From: an uncultured Pseudoflavonifractor sp.
GTDB lineage: Bacteria > Bacillota > Clostridia > Oscillospirales > Oscillospiraceae
Assembly: GCA_947383685.1 (NCBI GenBank)
Contig: CANDEE010000013.1
Coordinates: forward strand, 1 to 33,254
Length of the DNA stretch: 33,254 nt
Reading direction: 5' to 3'
This document shows positions 1-5,791 of the stretch, one piece after another (within the stretch, counting starts at the first letter, position 1; each line of letters starts with the position of its first letter). Made by a program: the position numbers and the translations under genes. The notes beneath the pieces were generated by a model that did not search any database, was not told where the DNA came from, and saw nothing but the letters and a program-made list of their open reading frames with translations.

Positions 1-53
1 GCGTATCTTAAAATGCATAAATTGATTGCTACTTGTGTACGTCAGTTTCCATT

Positions 54-82
54 TTGACTTACGCAGGTGGCATTTCTATTTT
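54..82 (+). promoter_or_regulatory. Sigma-A type promoter of the cold shock gene
   Basis: A -35 box TTGACT (54-59) and a -10 box TATTTT (77-82) are separated by exactly 17 bases. Transcription would start near 89, leaving a leader of about 29 bases before the ATG at 118. That is much shorter than the long leaders of enterobacterial cold shock mRNAs. Seen in sequence; activity is inferred. Confidence 0.7.
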
Positions 83-117
83 TGCGGCGGGATAACAATT
101 TTTTAGGAGGTTCCACA

Positions 118-330
118 ATGAATCACGGTACTGTCAAATGGTTTAACAACGAAAAGGGCTTCGGCTTCATCTCCAACGACGACGGCAGCGGCGACGTGTT
201 CGTCCACTTCTCCGCCATCCAGGCCGAGGGCTTCCGCACTCTGGCTGAGGGCCAGAAGGTCACTTATGACACCGAGCCCGATCCCAAGGATCCCGGCAAG
301 CTCCGCGCTGTCAACGTGGTGGCCGAGTAA
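118..330 (+). CDS. csp: Cold shock domain protein (CspA/CspB family)
   Basis: This 70-residue protein is a single cold shock domain, the usual length for bacterial Csp proteins. It carries the RNP1 motif KGFGFI at residues 13-18 and the RNP2 motif VFVHF at 27-31, whose aromatic residues stack on single-stranded RNA or DNA. The family acts as RNA chaperones that melt secondary structure and aid translation at low temperature or during growth. The start is the ATG at 118, with AGGAGG 7 bases upstream; a longer reading in the same frame would run into the promoter and was discarded. The gene is monocistronic, with its own promoter and a strong terminator. Which Csp paralogue it is cannot be told from sequence. 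Confidence 0.95.
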   Translation: MNHGTVKWFNNEKGFGFISNDDGSGDVFVHFSAIQAEGFRTLAEGQKVTYDTEPDPKDPGKLRAVNVVAE

Positions 331-341
331 TTAAGCCATCT

Positions 342-376
342 AAAAAGCCCCGGCGGGTTTCCCGCCGGGGCTTTTT
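342..376. terminator. Bidirectional intrinsic terminator between csp and the YdcZ-type transporter
   Basis: A perfect 16-bp stem (342-357 with 361-376) closes a TTT loop. It is GC-rich at its core and flanked by A-runs on one side and T-runs on the other, so it can terminate transcription from both converging genes. Confidence 0.93.
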
Positions 377-402
377 GTTTTTCTTTATGTCTATCTTTGT
401 TT

Positions 403-1284
403 TCATTGCGCCAGAGTGGTTTTCTTATCCCAGACCACGCCCGTAGTCACAATCAGAACCCCCGCCAGTTTTCCCCAGGACATGCTGCGAAACAGCAGTC
501 CATCCAGTGCCGCGGCCCCCGCCAACTGCCCCACCAGCAAAAAAGTGGTAGACTGAAACAACGTGATTTTCTTCAGGGATGTCACAATGATGACCAACGC
601 CACCACGCCGCACACGCCACCCATGTATACCCATGCCGGGGCCTGTCCAAATCCCGCCCAGTTCTCCGCTGATCCGGTCCACGCCAACAGCCCTGCCGAC
701 AAAACGGAAGCTACCAGATAGTTGATAAGCGTTCCATTGGCTGTTCCCAGGCATTCGGTGGCCTTAAAATTCACCGTTTTGGAATAAACTCCAACACATC
801 CCACCGCAAACGCCAGCAGGAGGTATCCCATACCACCCGCCAGTCCGGTCCCCGCTTCCTCTCCGCCAAAGTTTACCACCAAGATTCCCGCCAGAATCAC
901 CGCCAGGGCGGGAATCCTTCTCTTGTCAAAGGGGACCTGACGCACTCCCATCCAGCCAAAGTGGTCTACCAGAATGGATTGAATAAGTTGCCCGCAAATG
1001 CTGAGGCAGGTCGTCAGGGCAGGGCCGATTTTCATAACGCAAAAACTGCTGCCCGCTACCTGAACCAGTCCGAACAGTCCCGCACTATATAGATACCAAG
1101 GCATAGGCCCCAGCCTGATCTTCCTCCGCCTTCCCCAAATATAGGTGATCAACAGAACTCCACCCACTACGTGGGTCACCAAACTGGTGCCAAACTGCCC
1201 TACATACCCCTGGAGCACTCCATTCAGGCTCTGCATTGCCGCCTGCAATGCTCCCGCCAGAAAAACCAGCAAACAAACCTCCAT
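403..1284 (-). CDS. DMT-superfamily transporter, duplicated YdcZ (DUF606) type
   Basis: This 293-residue, very hydrophobic protein has about ten predicted membrane segments. It reads as two tandem YdcZ/DUF606 units (about 1-145 and 150-293), each of the roughly 140-residue size in which this family often occurs as separate paired genes. The first unit contains a QSLNG segment near residue 18 and the second an NGTLINY segment near 185. Members belong to the drug/metabolite transporter superfamily; substrates are mostly unknown, so none is assigned. The ATG at 1284 is preceded by GGAGGAG. The gene is divergent from a YeiL-like regulator, and the shared intergenic palindrome suggests that the regulator controls it. 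Confidence 0.85.
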   Translation of the reverse strand: MEVCLLVFLAGALQAAMQSLNGVLQGYVGQFGTSLVTHVVGGVLLITYIWGRRRKIRLGPMPWYLYSAGLFGLVQVAGSSFCVMKIGPALTTCLSICGQLIQSILVDHFGWMGVRQVPFDKRRIPALAVILAGILVVNFGGEEAGTGLAGGMGYLLLAFAVGCVGVYSKTVNFKATECLGTANGTLINYLVASVLSAGLLAWTGSAENWAGFGQAPAWVYMGGVCGVVALVIIVTSLKKITLFQSTTFLLVGQLAGAAALDGLLFRSMSWGKLAGVLIVTTGVVWDKKTTLAQ

Positions 1285-1310
1285 GTCGCTCCTCCTCTCT
1301 TTGTTTGCGT

Positions 1311-1361
1311 ATCATATCACAAAGAGCTTGCTTTTTACTATGGCATATGTCATAGTATAAT
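1311..1361. promoter_or_regulatory. Divergent promoter region with a 20-bp operator-like palindrome
   Basis: The palindrome at 1337-1356 reads ACTATG-N-CATATG-N-CATAGT and is symmetric at all but the two N positions. For the rightward regulator gene a consensus -10 TATAAT lies at 1356-1361, with a weak -35 at about 1333-1338, so the palindrome fills the spacer (repressing geometry). For the leftward transporter a -10 TATGAT (complement of 1311-1316) lacks a -35. The palindrome is centred about 42 bases upstream of its expected start, the class II activator position of Crp/Fnr proteins. Positions are read directly; the regulatory logic is inference. Confidence 0.6.
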
Positions 1362-1392
1362 CAAGAATTTCTTTTTTCGGAAGGAGCTTCCC

Positions 1393-2091
1393 ATGGTCTT
1401 CTCGCAAAACGTACCCCGCCGCCAATCTTATTTAATTCGTCACAATTTTTCTCAGTTTTTTCCTCCCCAAGTCATTCAGGCCCTTCGCCTTTGTCGGTTT
1501 TCCGACGGCGAATTTCTCTGCCGGGAGGGTGAGCCTACCCTCTATCTTCATTTTCTGGTGGATGGCCGCTGTAAGGTGGCCCGTTCCCTTCACAACGGCA
1601 AGGAGGCCCTTATTTGTTTTTATCAAAACTTTGCCATTTTAGGCGAACTGGAGCTGATTTGCGGCCCCGCACCCGGCGGCAGCTTTCCCTCTATTAACAC
1701 CGTTCAGGCCACCAGCCCGGTCTGGTGCCTTTCCCTCCCCATTGCCACTGCCCAATCCCTTTTACTGAACGACCCACTTTCCCTGCGGTTTCTCTGCTCT
1801 TATTTGTGTCAAAAGCTCATGAGCAGCAACCGTAACTTGTCCATCAGCCTTAACTATCCCGTGGACCAGCGGCTGGCCAGCTATATTTTTTGCTCCTGCC
1901 AGGACCAGCAAGTCCCCTTCCAAGCCAACTACACTCACCTCGCGGAATACTTGGGCTGCAGCCACCGCCAGCTTCTCCGGGTCCTCCGCCGTTTTCGGGA
2001 GGAGGGTGTTTTGAAAAAGGAGGGCCACGCCTACTATATTATAGATATGGACGCTTTAAAAAAGCTGGCAGGAGACATTTACAGTCCATAA
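1393..2091 (+). CDS. yeiL: Crp/Fnr-family transcriptional regulator, YeiL-like
   Basis: This 232-residue protein has a cyclic-nucleotide-binding-like beta barrel (about 25-145), a long dimerisation helix, and a C-terminal winged helix-turn-helix (about 175-225) with the recognition segment LGCSHRQLLRVLRRF. The segments LGELELI, LLLNDPLSLRFLC and TVQA closely resemble my recollection of E. coli YeiL, a Crp/Fnr regulator linked to nitrogen starvation and stationary phase. No cAMP-binding arginine signature is obvious, so the effector is unknown. The start is the ATG at 1393, preceded by AAGGAG; longer readings cross the operator. The neighbouring divergent transporter is the likely target, and the operator position suggests autoregulation. 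Confidence 0.85.
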   Translation: MVFSQNVPRRQSYLIRHNFSQFFPPQVIQALRLCRFSDGEFLCREGEPTLYLHFLVDGRCKVARSLHNGKEALICFYQNFAILGELELICGPAPGGSFPSINTVQATSPVWCLSLPIATAQSLLLNDPLSLRFLCSYLCQKLMSSNRNLSISLNYPVDQRLASYIFCSCQDQQVPFQANYTHLAEYLGCSHRQLLRVLRRFREEGVLKKEGHAYYIIDMDALKKLAGDIYSP

Positions 2092-2096
2092 AAAAG

Positions 2097-2121
2097 AAAG
2101 GAACCCCAACGGGGTTCCTTT
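2097..2121. terminator. Bidirectional terminator (yeiL and the Met-Glu-Val tRNA operon)
   Basis: The stem AAAGGAACCCC (2097-2107) pairs with its exact complement at 2111-2121 around an AAC loop. T-rich sequence follows on both strands: TTCTT on the plus strand and CTTTTTT on the minus strand. It therefore ends both the regulator gene and the converging tRNA operon. Confidence 0.9.
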
Positions 2122-2127
2122 TTCTTC

Positions 2128-2204
2128 TGGTGGAGACTACGGGACTCGAACCTGTGACCTCATGCGTGTGAAGCATGCGCTCTAACCAGCTGAGCTAAGC
2201 CTCC
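2128..2204 (-). tRNA. tRNA-Val (anticodon CAC)
   Basis: A full cloverleaf of 77 bases can be folded, with the 3' CCA encoded. The acceptor GGAGGCT pairs with AGTCTCC, and the anticodon loop TTCACAC gives CAC (valine, GTG codons). The T stem has one A-C mismatch around a normal TTCGAGT loop. It is the last gene of a three-tRNA minus-strand operon, directly before the terminator. Confidence 0.95.
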
Positions 2205-2207
2205 ATT

Positions 2208-2282
2208 TGGTGACGCGTATGGGAATCGAACCCATGTTACCGCCGTGAAAGGGCGGTGTCTTAACCTCTTGACCAACGCGCC
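2208..2282 (-). tRNA. tRNA-Glu (anticodon TTC)
   Basis: A 75-base cloverleaf with encoded CCA. The acceptor GGCGCGT pairs with ACGCGTC, the anticodon stem is CCGCC/GGCGG, and the anticodon loop CTTTCAC reads TTC (glutamate). It is the middle gene of the tRNA operon, only 3 bases from tRNA-Val. Confidence 0.95.
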
Positions 2283-2354
2283 ACAGTGTAGAGACGGCGC
2301 ACCGTACTCTGAGAGGGTTCCCCGAGGAGCGCCCCGCCGGGCGCCCCTGGGGAT

Positions 2355-2431
2355 TGGTAGCGGCACCTGGATTCGAACCGGGGACACTACGGGTATGAAC
2401 CGTATGCTCTAGCCAACTGAGCTATGCCGCC
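2355..2431 (-). tRNA. tRNA-Met, elongator type (anticodon CAT)
   Basis: A 77-base cloverleaf with encoded CCA. The acceptor GGCGGCA and the loop TTCATAC in a TACGG/CCGTA stem match elongator methionine tRNA. It lacks the three G-C pairs next to the anticodon loop that mark initiator tRNA. It is the first gene of the operon. The 72-base spacer to tRNA-Glu contains a small GC hairpin (GCGCCC/GGGCGC), possibly a processing element. Confidence 0.92.
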
Positions 2432-2459
2432 ATCTCAGCCCTGAAACAGGGCATGAATT

Positions 2460-2488
2460 AGTATACCCGATTCCGGTCTTCTTGTCAA
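2460..2488 (-). promoter_or_regulatory. Strong promoter of the Met-Glu-Val tRNA operon
   Basis: On the minus strand, a perfect -35 TTGACA (complement of 2483-2488) and a -10 TATACT (complement of 2460-2465) are separated by 17 bases. This is as close to sigma-A consensus as any promoter in the window, as expected for stable RNA genes. Transcription would begin about 20 bases before tRNA-Met. Confidence 0.88.
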
Positions 2489-2513
2489 TCAAATTTTTTC
2501 TTTTTCCAGGCCC

Positions 2514-3203
2514 TCAGTCGATTTTATAGCCCACTCCCCACACCGTTTTAATAAACCTGGGGTTCCGGCTTGGCTCCCCCAGCTTTTCCCGCAGCCGCCG
2601 GATATGGACCATCACCGTATTGTTGCGGTCCAGGTACTTTTCCTTCCAGACAGTTTCAAAAAGGTCCTCCGCCGAAATCACCTTTCCCCGGTTGGCGCAG
2701 AGTAACCACAAAATATCAAACTCAATAGGCGTCAAGCTCAAAAGCTCATCATACAGCCAGCATTGATGGGTAGTCCGGTTAATGGTGAGGCCGTTGATAC
2801 TCAGGGCCTCGCCCTCCTCCTTTTCCCCGCCGTTATAGCGGGTATAGCGGCGAAGCTGTGCCTTTACCCGAGCCACCAGCTCCAAGGGGCTGAAGGGCTT
2901 TGTCATATAGTCGTCAGCTCCTACGGTGAGGCCCGTAATTTTGTCGCTGTCCTCCGCTTTGGCGGTAAGCATAAGAATCGGAAATTGCCACCTTTGCCGC
3001 ATTTCAGCACAAAGGCTGATGCCGGAAATATCAGGCAGCATCACATCCAGCACCGCCAGGTCGATTTTCTCCCTGTTCAGTACGGCCAGGGCCTCTGCCC
3101 CAGAGCCGCATGGGAACACCCGAAAATTTTCTCCCCGCAAATAGACCGTCACCAGGTCGGCAATTTCAGGCTCGTCGTCCACCACAAGGATATTGGTCTC
3201 CAT
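2514..3203 (-). CDS. OmpR/PhoB-type response regulator, VanR-like, without a neighbouring kinase
   Basis: This 229-residue protein has a receiver domain at 1-120 and an OmpR-type winged-helix DNA-binding domain at about 135-229. The phosphorylation pocket is intact: Asp9/Asp10, phospho-acceptor Asp53 in VLDVMLPD, Thr80 and Lys102. The segments DKITGLTVGADDY and PLELVARVKAQLRRY resemble the VanR family of glycopeptide-resistance regulators. Such sequences are also common in gut clostridia without van genes, and none of vanS, vanH, vanA or vanX is present here, so resistance should not be assumed. The ATG at 3203 and a private promoter (3270-3298) make it independent of the upstream lipoprotein gene. 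Its kinase must be encoded elsewhere, or it is an orphan. Confidence 0.9.
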   Translation of the reverse strand: METNILVVDDEPEIADLVTVYLRGENFRVFPCGSGAEALAVLNREKIDLAVLDVMLPDISGISLCAEMRQRWQFPILMLTAKAEDSDKITGLTVGADDYMTKPFSPLELVARVKAQLRRYTRYNGGEKEEGEALSINGLTINRTTHQCWLYDELLSLTPIEFDILWLLCANRGKVISAEDLFETVWKEKYLDRNNTVMVHIRRLREKLGEPSRNPRFIKTVWGVGYKID

Positions 3204-3269
3204 GGGCCTTCCTCCGTATCAACAAATATCTTGCGTGAAACATTTTCGTTCCGCAGATTTCTCTTATCT

Positions 3270-3298
3270 ATTATATGGAAAGCCCTTCCCTCCGTCAA
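3270..3298 (-). promoter_or_regulatory. Promoter of the VanR-like response regulator
   Basis: On the minus strand, TTGACG (complement of 3293-3298) and TATAAT (complement of 3270-3275) are separated by 17 bases. It lies between the end of the lipoprotein gene (3327) and the regulator start (3203), giving a leader of about 60 bases. I found no terminator in this gap, so read-through from secA-pgeF could add to expression. Confidence 0.82.
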
Positions 3299-3326
3299 GC
3301 CACCGAAAGCTCTTGTCAGAAAATCT

Positions 3327-4868
3327 TCAGGAATGACGAACTGTCCAGCTTTCCAGTCCGGCAAATACATCCCGCTGGGCAGGCTGCGCTCCAGAGACCT
3401 GTCCCCACTGGGTCAAAAGGGAACCGTTTTTAAAGCAGAGCGGAATAATGGGGGCCTGTTCAGCCACTCTGCCGCAAAGGTTTACAAATGTGGTCACCCG
3501 ATTTTCCCCCTGTGCCGCCCGGTACTCTGCCAGCAGCGTCCAGGTCTCTCCGTCTGCAAACCTTGTATAGTTGAGCGGCCCATTTCGCCCCAAAAGGGGC
3601 TCCAGGTCAAAGTCGGGGGTCAGCATGGTTTCCCCCAGATAAAGGTCAAACTCCCCCTTTTCCAGCGCCTCTGTAAAGTCCTCCCAGGAGAGTCTGTCCA
3701 AAACGACCTGACAACCCAGCTTCTCCAGGTCTGCCGCCAGCCGCTCCGCTGCCGCCGTCTTAAAGGTGTTATCCTGGTTTACGATCAGTCGAAGGGTCAG
3801 AGCCTCCCGCCGCCGTTCCAGCGTCCCTTCTTCATTTAGCTCCCAGCCTCCCTCGGACAGACGCTTCCTCGCCTCGTCCAGATTCTGGCTCCATTTTTGA
3901 GAAAGCTCAGCGTCATACCCAGGCGCAGCCGGATGGACCGGAAGCGGAGAGGCCACGGCGTGCCCCGCAAGAATTCTCTCCGCAATGGCCGTCCTATCCG
4001 CCGACAGGGCTACCGCCTGCCGGATCTGCTGGTCCCGGCACAGCCCGGAAGCCAAGTTACATCCTATATATAATAAGGTGGTGGTAGGATAGTCGGTAGT
4101 CTCCATCCGTCCAGAATACCCCAACGCATTGGTGCCTGTCAAATCGGTATCCACCAGGGAAATCTCCTGTGTACTAAATGCATACACCAAATCATCCCCC
4201 GCCTCCACCGTGCGCAAGGGAATAGAGTTTAAGGGAACTGTTTCCCCCGGGCGGGCGGTAAGGGACAAGTCCCCCTCTGCCTCCGTCAACACATAGGGGC
4301 CCGTGCCCAAAGGGCACAGAGCATTTTCTCCTTCCTTTATAATAGGAACGTCCAGCAAAAGAGGCAAGGCACCGTTGGGCCGAGCCAGGGTGACTACAAC
4401 CGTCTCCCCTTCTGCCACAACAGTTTTTACATCTGTCAGCCGATCCCTGTAACGTTCGCTTCGCCGTGCGGCATTCAAAGAAGCAGCTACCTCCCGCGGC
4501 GTCAGAGAGATCCCGTCGGAGAAAGTAGCCGGCGTCAGCCGAAAGGTCCAGACAAGCCCATCCCCGCTGACGGTATAGCTTTCGCATAAATCCTTTTCCG
4601 CCCGGAAATCCCGTCCCACCTGAAAGAGACCCCGGTACAGGAGAGGCGCCAGCGTCAGATTCAACCGGTTAGTTCCAGTGATGGGATGAAAGCCCGCAGC
4701 GGGATAACAGGGCAGCACAAACTCTAGCGGCTTTTCTTTTTTTTCTACCGGGGCAGGGGTAGGCCAGGGTGTAGGAACAGGCTCCGGCCCGGGAGCCGGA
4801 GCCGAGCAGGAGGATAAAAACAGCCCTGCACTTAGGGCTGCCGCCAGCAGCTTATGCATTGAACCCAT
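3327..4868 (-). CDS. Lipoprotein, peptide/oligopeptide-type solute-binding protein (SBP_bac_5 family)
   Basis: This 513-residue protein begins with a lipoprotein signal peptide whose lipobox LSSC places the lipidated cysteine at residue 21. A proline-rich tether follows (about 24-45), then a DppA/OppA-like binding fold. Family-typical segments include the PLLYRGLF block near residue 75, TFRLTPATFSDG with TPREV near 110, and LGTGPYVL near 190. DppA/OppA proteins capture peptides for an ABC importer. No permease or ATPase genes are nearby, so it either serves a remote transporter or acts as a sensor or scavenger. The start at 4868 has GGGAGGG 7 bases upstream; an ATG three codons later is the alternative. 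It follows pgeF by 24 bases and is probably co-transcribed with it. Confidence 0.87.
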   Translation of the reverse strand: MGSMHKLLAAALSAGLFLSSCSAPAPGPEPVPTPWPTPAPVEKKEKPLEFVLPCYPAAGFHPITGTNRLNLTLAPLLYRGLFQVGRDFRAEKDLCESYTVSGDGLVWTFRLTPATFSDGISLTPREVAASLNAARRSERYRDRLTDVKTVVAEGETVVVTLARPNGALPLLLDVPIIKEGENALCPLGTGPYVLTEAEGDLSLTARPGETVPLNSIPLRTVEAGDDLVYAFSTQEISLVDTDLTGTNALGYSGRMETTDYPTTTLLYIGCNLASGLCRDQQIRQAVALSADRTAIAERILAGHAVASPLPVHPAAPGYDAELSQKWSQNLDEARKRLSEGGWELNEEGTLERRREALTLRLIVNQDNTFKTAAAERLAADLEKLGCQVVLDRLSWEDFTEALEKGEFDLYLGETMLTPDFDLEPLLGRNGPLNYTRFADGETWTLLAEYRAAQGENRVTTFVNLCGRVAEQAPIIPLCFKNGSLLTQWGQVSGAQPAQRDVFAGLESWTVRHS

Positions 4869-4892
4869 GCCATTTCCCTCCCTTTTTAAGCT

Positions 4893-5705
4893 CTACCCGC
4901 CCAAGGCGATCAGCGCAGCCTGGCTGCCCCGCTTTCCCTTGGTGTAACGGTGGGACCAGTACTTCTCCGGGCTGCAAAGGGTGCAGTCGGGAGATATGTC
5001 TATGTTTGTAGCCATAACGTCGGAGCGACTGAGCCACAAGGCATTCAGTCCTTTCAGGTCTACCTTGTATTTTTCGTCCTCCAGTTCCTTTATATAAGGT
5101 AGGGCGTCCTCTCCCAGGGCATCTCGCATGGCCTGTGGGACCTCCAGGCCAACCTCAAAGCAGCATTTTGAAATGCCGGGGCCAATGGCTGCCAAGATAT
5201 TTTTCGTCTCGCAGTCATACTCCCGAACCATAGTATTTACCGCCCGGGCCACAATGCCCAGCGCCGTCCCCCGCCACCCGGCATGGACGGCGGCGATGAC
5301 CTGCCGCTCCGGGTCATGGAGCAGGATGGTCAGACAGTCTGCCCCGAACACCACCAGAGTAAGCCCCGGAACGTCGGTAACCAGCCCGTCCGCATCATAG
5401 TCTACCTCTCGGTCCAAGCCCTTCCCCGCATCCGCCAGGGTAACAGGTCGCACCACGTCTCCATGGACCTGGCTGGAAAAGACCAGCTTTTCCCGATCAA
5501 CTCCCAGCGCTTCGCAGACCCGCCGGTAATTTTCCCGGACTCTTTGGGGGTCATCGCCCCGGTTGGCTCCCAGGTTTAGAGAGGCGTAAATCCCCTCCGA
5601 AACTCCTCCCAACCGGGTGGTGAAGCCGTGGACCGCTCCCGCCCGCTCCAAAAGGGGGGACGTCTGAAAAAGAACGCCATTTTTGCTTTGATCCCACAAT
5701 TCCAT
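4893..5705 (-). CDS. pgeF: Peptidoglycan editing factor / purine nucleoside phosphorylase, YfiH-LACC1 family
   Basis: This 270-residue protein is full length for the DUF152/Cu-oxidase_4 family. The metal-binding triad is visible: His81 in SQVHGDV, Cys124 in GADCLTI and His141 in AVHAGWRG. Family members are reported to have purine nucleoside phosphorylase and adenosine deaminase activity. E. coli YfiH (PgeF) removes wrong residues such as serine from peptidoglycan precursors. I chose the ATG at 5705 because AGGAGGAGGG lies immediately upstream; a TTG nine codons earlier has no comparable site. It lies downstream of secA, separated by a long hairpin without a T-tract, and is followed closely by the lipoprotein gene. 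Confidence 0.92.
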   Translation of the reverse strand: MELWDQSKNGVLFQTSPLLERAGAVHGFTTRLGGVSEGIYASLNLGANRGDDPQRVRENYRRVCEALGVDREKLVFSSQVHGDVVRPVTLADAGKGLDREVDYDADGLVTDVPGLTLVVFGADCLTILLHDPERQVIAAVHAGWRGTALGIVARAVNTMVREYDCETKNILAAIGPGISKCCFEVGLEVPQAMRDALGEDALPYIKELEDEKYKVDLKGLNALWLSRSDVMATNIDISPDCTLCSPEKYWSHRYTKGKRGSQAALIALGG

Positions 5706-5738
5706 AAAACCCTCCTCCTGATGGAAAGGCAATAGAGG

Positions 5739-5773
5739 ACAGCCCCCACCGCCCTTGCGCCGGTGAGGGCTGT
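5739..5773 (-). other. Stem-loop between secA and pgeF
   Basis: A 13-bp stem (5739-5751 with 5761-5773, one G-T wobble) closes a 9-base loop 18 bases after the secA stop. No T-run follows on the minus strand, so it looks more like an mRNA-processing, stabilising or partial-attenuation element than a full terminator. Confidence 0.6.
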
Positions 5774-5791
5774 AAGCCGACTTACCTTATA

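Noticed and set aside
88..101. GGGATAACAATTTT before the csp ribosome binding site resembles half of the E. coli lac operator.
   Set aside because: The other half of the operator is absent, no LacI-type gene is near, and this is ordinary AT-rich leader sequence.
1890..2171. An open frame ending in a VETTGLEPVTSCV-like peptide across the tRNA-Val gene.
   Set aside because: This is the well-known spurious translation of tRNA genes read on the wrong strand; the same applies to the frame at 33001-33243.
2283..2354. GC-rich spacer between tRNA-Glu and tRNA-Met as a possible extra small RNA.
   Set aside because: Only a short GCGCCC/GGGCGC hairpin is visible; no promoter or terminator separates it from the tRNA operon.
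2514..3203. Vancomycin-resistance locus suggested by the VanR-like regulator.
   Set aside because: No VanS-type kinase, ligase, dehydrogenase or dipeptidase gene lies nearby; resemblance within the OmpR family is not evidence of resistance.
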